64,000 bases of DNA from Pseudomonas wenzhouensis (GCF_021029445.1 NZ_CP072610.1:2356001-2420000); one strand, 5' to 3'. Shown: positions 26,314 to 35,359, counted from the first letter of the stretch. Notes: generated from the sequence alone by a model not told the origin. Made by a program: numbers and translations.

Positions 26314-27045
26314 TTACAGCATGTGCGACTGGTAAAGCTCGGTCAGGGCCTCGCCACGCAGGTAGGCCAGCTCCGCCGAGCGGCGGTCGCGCGGGCGGGC
26401 CAGAGGGACGGCCAGTTCGCGTTGCAGGCGGCTGGGCGTTCCGCCGAGGATCAGTACGCGGTCGCTGAGGTAGAAGGCTTCGTCGAGGTCATGGGTGACC
26501 AGCAGCACGGCGATCTCGTAGCGGGCGGCCAGTTCCACCACCAAGTCCTGCAGCTTCATGCGGGTAAAGGCGTCCACCGCGCTGAAGGGCTCATCCAGCA
26601 GCAGCACCTGCGGTTTGCCATACAGCGCGCGGGCAATGGCCACGCGCTGGGCCTGGCCGCCGGAAAGATGCTTGGGCAATGCATCACCACGCCCGTGCAG
26701 GCCGACGTCACGCAGCAGTTGCTCAATCCACGCATCGTCGGCCACCCAGCCATCGGCGAAGCCGACGTTCTGCGCCACGCTGAGCCAGGGCATCAACCGC
26801 GGCTCCTGGAACACCACGCCGATGCCGCTGCCACGTCCGAAGTTGAGCAGCGGGTTGAGTTCCAGCCCGCCCTGGTAATCCTGATCCAGCCCGGCGGCGA
26901 TGCGCAGCAGGGTGCTCTTGCCACAGCCGGAAGGGCCGAGCAGGCTGACCACTTCGCCAGCAGCCAGGCTCAGGCTGACGTTTTCGAGCACACGCACGTC
27001 AGCGAAGGCCTTGTGGATATTCTGCAGTTTCAGCAGCGCACTCAT
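26314..27045 (-). CDS. SsuB/TauB-like ABC transporter ATPase
   Basis: Encodes 243 residues: Walker A 'LLGPSGCGKSTLL' (~35-47), Q-loop 'VVFQEPRLMPW', signature 'LSGGQAQRVAIARAL' (~128-142), Walker B 'VLLLDEPFSAVDAF', and H-loop 'THDLDEAF'. It belongs to the nitrate/sulfonate/taurine importer class. The start overlaps the permease stop by 4 bp (27042-27045). The apparent longer frame upstream is permease sequence read in the wrong frame. Last gene of the operon, before a strong terminator. Confidence 0.92.
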   Translation of the reverse strand: MSALLKLQNIHKAFADVRVLENVSLSLAAGEVVSLLGPSGCGKSTLLRIAAGLDQDYQGGLELNPLLNFGRGSGIGVVFQEPRLMPWLSVAQNVGFADGWVADDAWIEQLLRDVGLHGRGDALPKHLSGGQAQRVAIARALYGKPQVLLLDEPFSAVDAFTRMKLQDLVVELAARYEIAVLLVTHDLDEAFYLSDRVLILGGTPSRLQRELAVPLARPRDRRSAELAYLRGEALTELYQSHML

Positions 27046-27872
27046 GCTCCGCCCTCCCCACCCTGAAAGCTGTCGCGCCAGCGCAGCGCGCGGATTTCCC
27101 AGGCCTTGAGCAGGCTGTCGCTGAGTTTGCCGAGCAGCGCCAGCAGCAGGATGGCGGCGATCACCAGATCCGGCCGTGAGGTTTCCCGGCCATCGCTGAG
27201 CAGGTAGCCAAGGCCACGGGTGGCGGCGATCAGTTCGGCGGCGACGAGGAACATCCAGCTCAGGCTGAGCGAGCCGCGCAGGCCGGTGAACAGGCTCGGC
27301 AGCGCAGCGGGCAAAAGAATACGGCGCACCAGCGCCAGAGACGAAAGGCCGTAGAGCCGGCCCACTTCCACCAGTTTGCGGTCGATGTTGCGGATGCCGG
27401 CGAGCAGTGCCAGGTACACCGGGAAGAAGGCGCCAAGGGCGATCAGCACGATCTTCGGCGTTTCGTCGATGCCCAACCAGAGCAGCAACAAAGGCACCCA
27501 GGCCAGGCTGGGAATCGCCCGCAGCGCCTGGAAGGTCGGTTCCAGATAGGCTTCGGCGCGGCGGCTGAGGCCCACCCAGGTGCCGATGACGATGGCCAGC
27601 GTAGCGCCGATGGCAAAGCCGGCGCCGACGCGCAACAGGCTGGCGTTCAGATGCCGCCACAGCTCGCCGCTCTGCGCCAACAGGTACAGGGTTTGCGCCA
27701 CCTGGCTCGGCGCGGGCATCTGGTGCGCGGGCAATATGCCGCTGCGCACCAGGGTTTCCAGCAGGGCCAGCAGCAGCAGGGGCACCACCCAACCGCGCAG
27801 GTCGGTCAGTGCCGGCCGCCAGCCGGGGAGCCGTTCGGCCCAGCGACCGATGACGAGGTTGAGCGCGCCCAT
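27042..27872 (-). CDS. SsuC/TauC-like ABC transporter permease
   Basis: Encodes 276 residues with about six membrane helices and the permease-ATPase coupling motif 'VGRLYGLSSLALVRRILLPA' (EAA loop region, ~175-195). It pairs with the ATPase downstream (4-bp overlap) and the binding protein upstream (3-bp gap). The substrate class is aliphatic sulfonates or similar oxidised organosulfur compounds, inferred from the family. Confidence 0.9.
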   Translation of the reverse strand: MGALNLVIGRWAERLPGWRPALTDLRGWVVPLLLLALLETLVRSGILPAHQMPAPSQVAQTLYLLAQSGELWRHLNASLLRVGAGFAIGATLAIVIGTWVGLSRRAEAYLEPTFQALRAIPSLAWVPLLLLWLGIDETPKIVLIALGAFFPVYLALLAGIRNIDRKLVEVGRLYGLSSLALVRRILLPAALPSLFTGLRGSLSLSWMFLVAAELIAATRGLGYLLSDGRETSRPDLVIAAILLLALLGKLSDSLLKAWEIRALRWRDSFQGGEGGA

Positions 27873-27875
27873 CGG

Positions 27876-28868
27876 TCAGTTCCCCGCCTTGACGACGTTG
27901 CGGCCGATCACCTGAGCGGCCAGTTGCGGCTGGATCAGTTGGTCGACCACCTGGGCCACGTCGGTGCCCGGACGCACCAGTTGCTCGTCGAGCAGGATCG
28001 GTGCGGCGGCTTTCAGCGCCTTGATGTGTTCGGCGCCCGGCTGCGGGTTGCTGAAGTCGGTGCGCGACAGTTGCAGTTTGGCCACTTCCAGCGGCAGCTT
28101 GGCCTCACTGGCGAGCAACTGGGCCAGGGCATCGGGGTTGGCGATGGCCCACTGGCGCGCCTGCTCATAAGCGGCGATCACCTGCTTGATCAGCTCGGGC
28201 TGCTCCTTGGCGAGCTTTTCGGTGACGCTGAGCACGCTGTAGCTGTTGAAGTCGCGGTTGCGGTACAGCAGGCGCGAACCGGCCTGCAGTTCGCTGGAAG
28301 CCATCAGCGGGTCGAGCCCGGCCCAGGCCTGCACGTCGCCGCGCTCCAGGGCGACGCGACCGTCGGGGTGTTGCAGGTGGACGATTTCCACGTCGTTCTT
28401 GTCCAGCCCGGCCTTCTGCAGGCTTTGCAGGAGGAACAGGAAGGGATCGGTGCCCTTGGTGGCGGCGACCTTCTTGCCCTTGAGGTCGGCCAGCGACTGG
28501 ATGGGCGAGTCCTTGGGCACCACCAGCGCTGTCCATTCCGGGCGGCTGGCGACGTAGACGGTGTTGATCGGTGCACCGTTGGCGCGGCTGAGCACGGCCG
28601 CCAGGCCGGCGGTGGAGGCGAAATCGGTGCTGCCGCTGTTGAGGTATTCCAGCGAGCGGTTGCTGCCCTGGCTGAACACCCATTTGACGGCGATGCCCTG
28701 CGGCGCGAGGACTTTTTCCAGCAGGCCCTGCTGCTTGAGCACCAGGCTGGTGGGGACGTAGTAGGCGTAGTCCAGGCGGACTTCCTTTGGTGGTGCAGCA
28801 TGTACGGCAGTCGGTAACCAGGCAGCGAACAGCGCCGCCAGGCCAACACGCAAGGTGTTCTTTTTCAT
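27876..28868 (-). CDS. SsuA-like sulfonate-binding periplasmic protein
   Basis: Encodes 330 residues. Signal peptide 'MKKNTLRVGLAALFAAWLP...VHA' with cleavage after ~residue 24. The mature protein shows the two-lobed fold with 'FSQGSNRSLEYLNSGSTDF' and 'LADLKGKKVAATKGTDP', characteristic of SsuA/aliphatic sulfonate-binding proteins. The start at 28868 was chosen because GAGGAG lies 6 bases before it; the ATG at 28874 overlaps that site. First gene of the ABC operon, 77 bp after the OprD porin gene on the same strand. Confidence 0.9.
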   Translation of the reverse strand: MKKNTLRVGLAALFAAWLPTAVHAAPPKEVRLDYAYYVPTSLVLKQQGLLEKVLAPQGIAVKWVFSQGSNRSLEYLNSGSTDFASTAGLAAVLSRANGAPINTVYVASRPEWTALVVPKDSPIQSLADLKGKKVAATKGTDPFLFLLQSLQKAGLDKNDVEIVHLQHPDGRVALERGDVQAWAGLDPLMASSELQAGSRLLYRNRDFNSYSVLSVTEKLAKEQPELIKQVIAAYEQARQWAIANPDALAQLLASEAKLPLEVAKLQLSRTDFSNPQPGAEHIKALKAAAPILLDEQLVRPGTDVAQVVDQLIQPQLAAQVIGRNVVKAGN

Positions 28869-28945
28869 GGTCATCTCCTCATGGATGAATGGCCTTCCGG
28901 CCCGTTGGCGGGCCGGTCAGGAGATGTCACAACTGGGTTAGTGGA

Positions 28946-30280
28946 TCAGAGCAGCGGCAGGCTGTAGGTCACGTACAGACGGTTCTCGTCGGTGTCGTTG
29001 GCCACTTCGCTGCGCAGGCTGGCATTACGCCAGGACAAGCCGAGCCCTTTGAGGACGCCTTCCTGCAAGACGTAATCCAGACGGAAGTCACGCTCCCATT
29101 CCGTCTTGTCGCCCGTGGCGTTGTCGATGTTGTCACCGGACAGGTAGGTCAGCGATGCCTTCAGCCCCGGTATGCCCAGCTTGCCGAAGTCGTAGCCGTA
29201 GCCTGCCAGCCAGGTGCGCTCGCCAGCGCTGGCGAACTTGCCGATCTGACGGTCGGTGATCAGGTAGGAGGTGGCACCATCACCCTGATTGAGGAAAGGG
29301 AAGGCACTGTTGCCCGAAACCTGCTGATAGCCGGCGCTCAGTTCATGACCGCTGTGGCTGTAGGTGAACAGGGCGCTCCAGGTGCGGTTATCCACCTCGA
29401 ACCTGTCACTGTCGCCAGCGGCCCAGTAGCCGCTGCTGCGGTAGCCTTCGGCGCGCCCGGCAGCGCTGCTGTTCTTGCCATCGGAGTCGCTGTAGAAGTA
29501 GCGCAGGTCGGTCTTGAGGTTGCCGCCGCCCAGCCCGTAGTTGTGGATCAGGCCGAGGAAGTGTTGTTTGTAGAAGTCTTCCAGGTTGCCGTAGTAGTAC
29601 TGCGCGGTCAGGTCCTTGGTCAGCTTGTAGTCGCCACCGGCAAAATAGAAGGTGTTGACGAACTGGCTGGTTGCCCCGCTGTTGGCACCGGCGATCGACA
29701 GGCCACGCGAATCGGTGGAACTACGCCCCTTGGCGTGCTCCAACTGGCCGGCGGTGAGGGTCAGGCCGTCGATCTCGCTGGAGGTGATCTGCCCGCCCTC
29801 GAACAGTTGCGGGAGCAGGCGACCATCGTTGAAGGTCACGACCGGTAGCTTCGGTTGCAGGGTGCCGATGCGCAGCTCGGTCTTGGAAATACGCGCCTTG
29901 GCGGTCACGCCGGCCTTGCTGTAGTCACTGACGGCCGACCCGTCAGTATCCAGCGGGAACAGTTGCCCCGGGGTACGGTCCTGGCCAGCCTTGGCGGGCG
30001 TGACGTTGCGACCGCCACCGTCCAGGCGCACGCCGAGCAGGCCGATGGCGTCAATGCCGAAGCCGACCGTGCCTTCGGTGTAACCGGACTGGAAGTTGAG
30101 GATGAAGCCCTGGCCCCACTCTTCGGTCTGGCCGGAGTAGTTCTGACTTTCACGGTTGTCGGAGTTGAAGTACAGGTTGCGCAGGTCGAGGGTGGCCTTG
30201 CTGTCACTGATGAAATCGGCAGAGGCCACTTGGCTCAGGGTGGTGGCGGCTACGGCCAAGGCCAGGGTGGTTTTTTTCAT
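28946..30280 (-). CDS. OprD-family outer membrane porin
   Basis: Encodes 444 residues. Signal 'MKKTTLALAVAATTLSQVASA' and the OprD-type start 'DFISDSKATLDLRNLYFNSD', with many amphipathic strands and a C-terminal 'LYVTYSLPLL' barrel-closing strand. OprD porins are 18-stranded channels for specific small acids or amino acids. It lies upstream of a sulfonate ABC operon and diverges from another sulfonate-binding protein, so organosulfur anions are a reasonable guess for its substrate. The upstream open-frame extension lacks a ribosome site and is rejected. Confidence 0.9.
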   Translation of the reverse strand: MKKTTLALAVAATTLSQVASADFISDSKATLDLRNLYFNSDNRESQNYSGQTEEWGQGFILNFQSGYTEGTVGFGIDAIGLLGVRLDGGGRNVTPAKAGQDRTPGQLFPLDTDGSAVSDYSKAGVTAKARISKTELRIGTLQPKLPVVTFNDGRLLPQLFEGGQITSSEIDGLTLTAGQLEHAKGRSSTDSRGLSIAGANSGATSQFVNTFYFAGGDYKLTKDLTAQYYYGNLEDFYKQHFLGLIHNYGLGGGNLKTDLRYFYSDSDGKNSSAAGRAEGYRSSGYWAAGDSDRFEVDNRTWSALFTYSHSGHELSAGYQQVSGNSAFPFLNQGDGATSYLITDRQIGKFASAGERTWLAGYGYDFGKLGIPGLKASLTYLSGDNIDNATGDKTEWERDFRLDYVLQEGVLKGLGLSWRNASLRSEVANDTDENRLYVTYSLPLL

Positions 30281-30669
30281 GATGCTCGATGCTCCAAGTG
30301 CTTTGAGTGCTGTTCTGGGGTTGGCACTGCACAGGGGCTCGGCAGGACAGCGTACGTGGCGCTGGTCTCGGCGGATTGGCAAAGAGCCCCTGATTCGGGC
30401 CCGATGCGGTGGTCCGCTGTCGGCTGGTGGCTAATCTACGAAATACGCGTTAATCCCTGAAAGAATTATTTTTCATCTTTTAGTAACCAAAAGGAATATA
30501 AGCCTGAAATCAGGCTTACCTCTAAGCTAATTCCTAAAAATTATTTGCTGGCTGTTTTTTAGATCGTCTAGCTTCTCTCCACCGGATCACCGGACTTCTT
30601 TCCCTCAACACTGAAGTACGCGTGATCCGCCGCCCCCATGGCCGGCACGTGTTCGTACCGAGAGCCGCC
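30281..30669. promoter_or_regulatory. AT-rich divergent control region with 20-bp palindrome
   Basis: A 389-bp region between the OprD gene (left) and the sulfonate-binding protein gene (right). Its right half is clearly AT-rich compared with the window. At 30499-30518 is a perfect palindrome, TAAGCCTGA-AA-TCAGGCTTA, about 150 bp before the plus-strand start and 220 bp before the minus-strand start. As the genes diverge, an operator is more likely than a terminator. No protein-coding signal is seen. A sulfur-responsive regulator is an inference from the neighbours only. Confidence 0.55.
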
Positions 30670-31629
30670 ATGCCCCACACTCATTCCAAACGCAGCACAC
30701 TGATCGCCGCCTCGCTGGCCATCGGCCTGTTCGTCGCTCCGCTCACCGAGGCCGCCGAGCAACTGCGCATCGGCTACCAGAAGTCCTCCACGCTGATCAG
30801 CCTGCTGAAGAGCCAGGGCACCCTGGAAAAAGCGCTGGCCGATCAGGACATCAAGATCAGCTGGCACGAATTCCCCAACGGCCAACCGCTGCTGGAGGCG
30901 CTCAACGTCGGCAATATCGACCTCTCCGCCGATGTCGCCGACACCGTGCCGGTATTCGCCCAGGCCGCCGGCGCCGACCTCGCCTATTTTGCCCAGGAAG
31001 CACCCTCCCCCAGTGCGCAAGCGATCATCGTGCGCGAGGATTCGCCGATCAAAACCCTGGCCGACATCAAGGGCAAAAAGGTCGCCGTGACCAAGGCAGC
31101 CGGTGTGCATTACCTGCTGATCGCCGCGCTGAACAAGGCTGGCCTGAAGTTCAGCGACATCGAACCGGCCTACCTGACCCCAGCCGACGGCCGCGCCGCC
31201 TTCGAGAACCGCAAGGTGGACGCCTGGGTCACCTGGGAACCCTTCCTCAGCGGCGCGCAGCAACAGCTGCCGACGCGCATTCTCGCCGACGGCAGGGGGC
31301 TGGCCGATTACCAGCGCTACTACCTGACCAGCGCCACCTTCGCCAAGAACCACCCACAGGTGCTGCAGACCGTGTTTGCCGAGCTGGTGAAGACCGGCGA
31401 CTGGCTGCGCGCCAACCCGCGCCAGGCGGCCGAAATCCTTGGCCCGCTGTGGGGCAACCTCGACCCGGCCATCGTCGAGAAAGCCAACGCCAAGCGCAGC
31501 TACCAGGTGCGTCTGGTACAGCCGGATAGCCTCGCCGAGCAGCAGAAGATCGCCGATGCCTTCTACGGCGCCAGCCTGCTGCCGACCTCGCTGGATGCCC
31601 GCGAAGTCAGCATCTGGAGCCCGCAATGA
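30670..31629 (+). CDS. Aliphatic sulfonate ABC substrate-binding protein (SsuA/SfnA-like)
   Basis: Encodes 319 residues: signal peptide ending about '...LTEAAE' (~residue 27), then 'LRIGYQKSSTLISLLKSQG', 'VGNIDLSADVADTVPVFAQ' and 'WVTWEPFLSGAQQQLP', all typical of sulfonate-binding proteins. No permease or ATPase accompanies it, so it may feed one of the two complete ABC systems nearby. It overlaps the following oxidoreductase gene by 4 bp (ATGA). The start at 30670 is chosen so that the signal peptide is normal; an in-frame ATG 48 bp upstream adds basic residues without a ribosome site. Confidence 0.88.
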   Translation: MPHTHSKRSTLIAASLAIGLFVAPLTEAAEQLRIGYQKSSTLISLLKSQGTLEKALADQDIKISWHEFPNGQPLLEALNVGNIDLSADVADTVPVFAQAAGADLAYFAQEAPSPSAQAIIVREDSPIKTLADIKGKKVAVTKAAGVHYLLIAALNKAGLKFSDIEPAYLTPADGRAAFENRKVDAWVTWEPFLSGAQQQLPTRILADGRGLADYQRYYLTSATFAKNHPQVLQTVFAELVKTGDWLRANPRQAAEILGPLWGNLDPAIVEKANAKRSYQVRLVQPDSLAEQQKIADAFYGASLLPTSLDAREVSIWSPQ

Positions 31630-32855
31630 GTGCCGAGGCCCGCCTACATCCCAGCCTGCGCGACGAACCGCTGTTCGCCGCGCATCTGTTCCCCGTGGAC
31701 TTCGGCAGCCGCACGGCCAAGGTCGAACGCCTGGCAAGGCGCCTGGCGGTAAGCGCGGTGGAGCGTGATCGTGCTGGCGGCAGCGCCCAGGCCGAACGCG
31801 AATTGATCCGTGAGAGCGGCCTGCTGACCCTGGCCGTGCCGCAGCAATACGGTGGTCAGGGCGTGGCCTGGCCGGAAATCTACCGCATCGTGCGCTACCT
31901 GGCGGCGGTGGACAGCTCACTGGCCCACCTGTTCGCCTTCCAGCACCTGCAGGTGGCCACCATTCTGCTGTTCGGCACCCCCGATCAGCAGCGCCACTGG
32001 TTGACGCGCACGGTGCAGGAGCGCTGGTTCTGGGGCAATGCCACCAATGGGCGCGACACCGGCCTCAAGCTCAGCACGCGTGAGGAACATTACGAGCTCA
32101 ATGGCAGCAAATCGTTCTGCTCCGGTGCGCTCGGCGCCGATGCGCTGGTGATCAGCGCACCGCGCGGCAAGAACCCTGAGGATCGCGTATTCATCGTGCT
32201 GCCCAGCCAGCGCGAAGGCCTGGCGGTGAACAGCGACTGGGACGGCTTCGGCCAGCGTCAGACCGACAGCGGCACGGTGCAGTTCGAGCAGGTGTTCGTC
32301 GATGCCGGCGAGCTGCTTGGCCCGGTTGGCCCCAGCCCGCGTACCACCCTGCGGGCCTGCCTGTCACAGCTGATCCTCACCCAGCTTTACCTGGGGAACG
32401 CCCAGGGCGCGCTGGACGCAGCGCTGCGTTACACCCGCGAGCAGAGCCGCGCCTGGCCGGCGTCGGGCGTGGCGAATGCCAGCGACGATCCCTTCATCCA
32501 GCAGCGCTACGGTGAGCTATGGCTGCGCTACCGCAGCGCCCTGCCCCTGGCCGAGCACGCCGCACAGCGCCTGCAAGCCGCCTGGGAAAAACCGGCGCTG
32601 ACAGCCGCCGAACGCGCCGAAGTGGCGCTGGCCATCAGCGAGGCCAAGGTGGTGGCGGTGCGCGCTGCCCTCGACATCACCAGCCAGATTTTCGAAGCCA
32701 TGGGCGCCCGCGCTACCAGCTCGCGCTACGGCTTCGACCGCTTCTGGCGCAACGTGCGCGTGCACAGCCTGCACGACCCCATCGACTACAAGGTGCGCGA
32801 CCTCGGCCACTGGCTGCTCAGCGGTCAGGGCCCACAGGCGTCGCTGTACAGCTGA
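31626..32855 (+). CDS. SfnB/DszC-like flavin-dependent acyl-CoA-dehydrogenase-fold oxidoreductase
   Basis: Encodes 409 residues of the acyl-CoA dehydrogenase fold: helical N-domain (~30-130), beta-domain (~135-235; 'RWFWGNATNGRDTGLKL'), and C-terminal helices (~245-400). Members near sulfur-scavenging genes (SfnB, DszC) use reduced flavin and oxygen to oxidise organosulfur compounds, releasing sulfite. The gene is translationally coupled to the sulfonate-binding protein, which strengthens that reading. I see no separate flavin reductase gene nearby. Confidence 0.83.
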   Translation: MSAEARLHPSLRDEPLFAAHLFPVDFGSRTAKVERLARRLAVSAVERDRAGGSAQAERELIRESGLLTLAVPQQYGGQGVAWPEIYRIVRYLAAVDSSLAHLFAFQHLQVATILLFGTPDQQRHWLTRTVQERWFWGNATNGRDTGLKLSTREEHYELNGSKSFCSGALGADALVISAPRGKNPEDRVFIVLPSQREGLAVNSDWDGFGQRQTDSGTVQFEQVFVDAGELLGPVGPSPRTTLRACLSQLILTQLYLGNAQGALDAALRYTREQSRAWPASGVANASDDPFIQQRYGELWLRYRSALPLAEHAAQRLQAAWEKPALTAAERAEVALAISEAKVVAVRAALDITSQIFEAMGARATSSRYGFDRFWRNVRVHSLHDPIDYKVRDLGHWLLSGQGPQASLYS

Positions 32856-32957
32856 CAAGGAGGTTAGCGCCACAACCAACAGGCATGGAAAACCCATATC
32901 TGGCATCGACAAAGGCTAAACAGCCGCAAAACTGCCAACGACAACGAGGTCAACACA

Positions 32958-33884
32958 ATGAAGATCAAGACCCTATTCGGCGCCGGCGCATTGCTCGCCG
33001 CCGCTCTGCTGCAATCGGTGACTGCGCATGCCGCCAGCGAATACCTGGTCAGCACTGACTGGCTGGAAAAGAACCTGAAAGATCCCAGGGTGCGCATCAT
33101 CGAAGTCAGCGTGGTGCCCGGCGTCTACGAGCGCGGGCATATCCCCGGCGCGGTGAACTTCGCCTGGCACAGCGACCTGGTCGACCCGGTACGCCGCGAT
33201 ATCGCCAGCCAGGAAGCCTTCCAGCAGTTACTGCGCAAAGCCGGAGTGAATGACGACAGCACCACCATCCTCTACGGCGACAACAACAACTGGTTCGCGG
33301 CCTGGGGCGCCTGGGTGTTCGACGTGTATGGCGTGGATAACGTCAAACTGCTCGACGGTGGCCGCGCCAAATGGGAAGCCGAAGGCCGCCAACTGGACAG
33401 CCGCGCCAGCACGCCGAAAGCCGGTAACGTCACGGTGCAGGCCGCCAACAAGGAGCTGCGCGCCTTCCTCCCGGATGTGCTGGCCGCCGCCGAAAAGCGC
33501 AGCGACGTGCAGTTGGTGGATATCCGTTCGCCGGACGAATACAACGGCAAGGTGTTCGCCCCGCAGGGCGTGCAGGAGCTGGCGGTGCGCGCCGGCCACG
33601 TGCCTGGCGCGGTGAACGTGCCCTGGGGCCAGGCGGTGGCCGCTGACGGCACCTTCAAATCGGCTGAAGAGCTGAAGAAGGTCTACGGCGCAGTCGGCAT
33701 CGACGGCAGCAAGCCGATCATCACCTACTGCCGCATCGGCGAGCGCTCCAGCCACACCTGGTTCGCCCTGAAGAAAATCCTCGGCTACGACGTGCGCAAC
33801 TACGACGGTTCCTGGACCGAATATGGCAATGCCGTGGGCGTGCCGATGGTAAACGTGGCCGGCACCGTCTGGGGCGGCAAGTAA
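32958..33884 (+). CDS. Exported tandem-rhodanese sulfurtransferase
   Basis: Encodes 308 residues. Signal peptide 'MKIKTLFGAGALLAAALLQS...HA' (~26 residues). The first rhodanese domain (~30-150) lacks a catalytic Cys. The second (~165-300) has the active-site loop 'TYCRIGERS' with Cys near residue 258. It would move sulfane sulfur from thiosulfate or a similar donor in the periplasm. It is 102 bp after the oxidoreductase gene, with RBS 'ACGAGGTCAACACAATG', and followed by a YeeE/YedE channel gene. Confidence 0.88.
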   Translation: MKIKTLFGAGALLAAALLQSVTAHAASEYLVSTDWLEKNLKDPRVRIIEVSVVPGVYERGHIPGAVNFAWHSDLVDPVRRDIASQEAFQQLLRKAGVNDDSTTILYGDNNNWFAAWGAWVFDVYGVDNVKLLDGGRAKWEAEGRQLDSRASTPKAGNVTVQAANKELRAFLPDVLAAAEKRSDVQLVDIRSPDEYNGKVFAPQGVQELAVRAGHVPGAVNVPWGQAVAADGTFKSAEELKKVYGAVGIDGSKPIITYCRIGERSSHTWFALKKILGYDVRNYDGSWTEYGNAVGVPMVNVAGTVWGGK

Positions 33885-33965
33885 GGGGGTACTCGGTGCG
33901 GGGGTGAATCACGCGTCAGCGATTCACCACCAACACGAGGTCATCCCCCAAGGCTGATGCTTCCT

Positions 33966-34012
33966 GTAGGAGCGGATTTATCCGCGAGCTTCGCGGCTGA
34001 AGCCGCTCCTAC
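33966..34012. repeat. REP-type palindromic repeat
   Basis: GTAGGAGCGG at the left and CCGCTCCTAC at the right frame a self-complementary core (TCCGCGAGCTTCGCGG...). A typical short Pseudomonas REP between two genes on the same strand. Confidence 0.8.
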
Positions 34013-34041
34013 AAAACACATGTCAGTCACGCAAAACGCGG

Positions 34042-34061
34042 CCCCGGCCTAAACGCCGGGG
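34042..34061 (+). terminator. GC-rich hairpin before the YeeE/YedE gene
   Basis: Stem CCCCGGC / GCCGGGG with a six-base loop, followed by CATCTTTC. It may end or attenuate transcription coming from the rhodanese gene. The T-run is weak. Confidence 0.45.
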
Positions 34062-34095
34062 CATCTTTCGTCATCACGGTCGGAAAGGACAACCT

Positions 34096-35280
34096 ATGAC
34101 CGCCAGTATCGTCTCCACTCGCGCCATGCTGCCCATCACCCTGGCGGGCCTGCTCGCTCTCGCCCTGCTCGCCTTCATCTGGCAACTGTCCGATGGCAGC
34201 AACCAGGGCCGCGCCTTCAGCTACTCGCTGGCCAGCGGCGCGCTGTTCGGTCTGTTTCTACAGCGCTCACGCTTCTGCTTCTTCTGCGTCACCCGCGACT
34301 TTATCGAACGCCGCGTGCCAGACGGCCTGCTCGGTCTGCTCGCTGCCCTGGCGGTCGGTACCCTTGGCTATCACGCGGTATTCGGCGCCTTCCTGCCTGA
34401 TCCCAGCGGCGGGCGTCTGCCCCCGGATGCCCATATCGGCCCGCTGAGCTGGGTGCTGGCGCTGGCTGCCACGGTATTCGGCGTCGGCATGGCGATTTCC
34501 GGCTCGTGCATCAGCGCGCATCTGTATCGACTCGGCGAAGGTCACTTCGCCTCACTGGCCACGCTGGCCGGCGCGTTGCTTGGCTTCGCCCTCGGCTTTC
34601 TCAGCTGGAATCCGCTGTATCTGGCCGCCCTGCAGGAAGCGCCCGTGCTCTGGCTGCCTGGCCGGTTCGGCTACGGCGCCTCACTGCTGCTGCAATTGAT
34701 CCTGCTCGGCACGCTCGCCGCCTGGCTGCTGCGTTATCGCCAAGCCAGCAGCCAGGCACAGATTCACGGGCTGTGGTCACTGCTGTTCGGTGCGCGCTGG
34801 CCAAGCTGGGTCGGCGGTGTACTGATCGGCGGGCTGGCGGTGCTGGCCTACTTTCGCGTCGCACCGCTGGGGGTGACCGCCGAACTGGGTAGCCTGGCGC
34901 GCACCAGCGCGGACAACCTGGGTTGGCTGCCGCCGCGCCTGGAGGGGCTGGATGGCTTTTCCGGCTGCGCCACAGTGATCAAGGAAACCCTGCTATCGAA
35001 CAACGGCCTGTTCATCCTCGGCCTGGTGTTCGGCTCCTGGGCCAGTGCATTGGCAGCCGGTGATTATCGCCCCAGCACTGGCGCGCCTCGCGACTGGCTA
35101 CGCGGCCTGCTCGGCGGTGTACTGCTGGGCTGGGGCAGCCTGCTCGCACTGGGCTGCACGGTAGGCACGCTGCTCTCGGGCATCATGGCCGGCGCCGCCT
35201 CGGGCTGGGTGTTCGGCCTGTTCTGCCTGTTTGGCATCGTGCTGGGGCTCAGGCTCAGAGCGTGCCTGCGCCTGGGGTAA
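34096..35280 (+). CDS. YeeE/YedE-family (TsuA-like) sulfur-compound channel
   Basis: Encodes 394 residues with about ten membrane helices. Conserved Cys lie in 'RSRFCFFCVTRDF' (~57-69), 'GMAISGSCISAHLY' (~133-146), 'FSGCATVIKETLL' and 'LALGCTVGTLLSGIMAG', which are the positions used by TsuA-type thiosulfate channels to pass sulfur compounds through the inner membrane. It follows an exported rhodanese, which fits thiosulfate handling. The ATG is preceded by GGAAAGGACAACCT. Confidence 0.87.
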   Translation: MTASIVSTRAMLPITLAGLLALALLAFIWQLSDGSNQGRAFSYSLASGALFGLFLQRSRFCFFCVTRDFIERRVPDGLLGLLAALAVGTLGYHAVFGAFLPDPSGGRLPPDAHIGPLSWVLALAATVFGVGMAISGSCISAHLYRLGEGHFASLATLAGALLGFALGFLSWNPLYLAALQEAPVLWLPGRFGYGASLLLQLILLGTLAAWLLRYRQASSQAQIHGLWSLLFGARWPSWVGGVLIGGLAVLAYFRVAPLGVTAELGSLARTSADNLGWLPPRLEGLDGFSGCATVIKETLLSNNGLFILGLVFGSWASALAAGDYRPSTGAPRDWLRGLLGGVLLGWGSLLALGCTVGTLLSGIMAGAASGWVFGLFCLFGIVLGLRLRACLRLG

Positions 35281-35337
35281 TCAGTGTCGTGTTGTGCTTC
35301 GAATCCAAGGGCGGCTCGCTGGCGGCAAGGAGCACCT

Positions 35338-35359
35338 GTAGGGTGGGCTTCAGCCCACC
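35338..35359. repeat. Short inverted repeat between convergent genes
   Basis: GTAGGGTGGGCT followed by AGCCCACC, forming an 8-bp stem with a two-base centre (35342-35349, 35352-35359). It resembles a dispersed Pseudomonas intergenic repeat and might serve as a two-way terminator between the YeeE gene and the ABC permease gene. Confidence 0.45.

Noticed and set aside
27046..27792. Long N-terminal extension of the ABC ATPase frame (26314)
   Set aside because: It is permease sequence read in the wrong frame; the ATPase starts at 27045.
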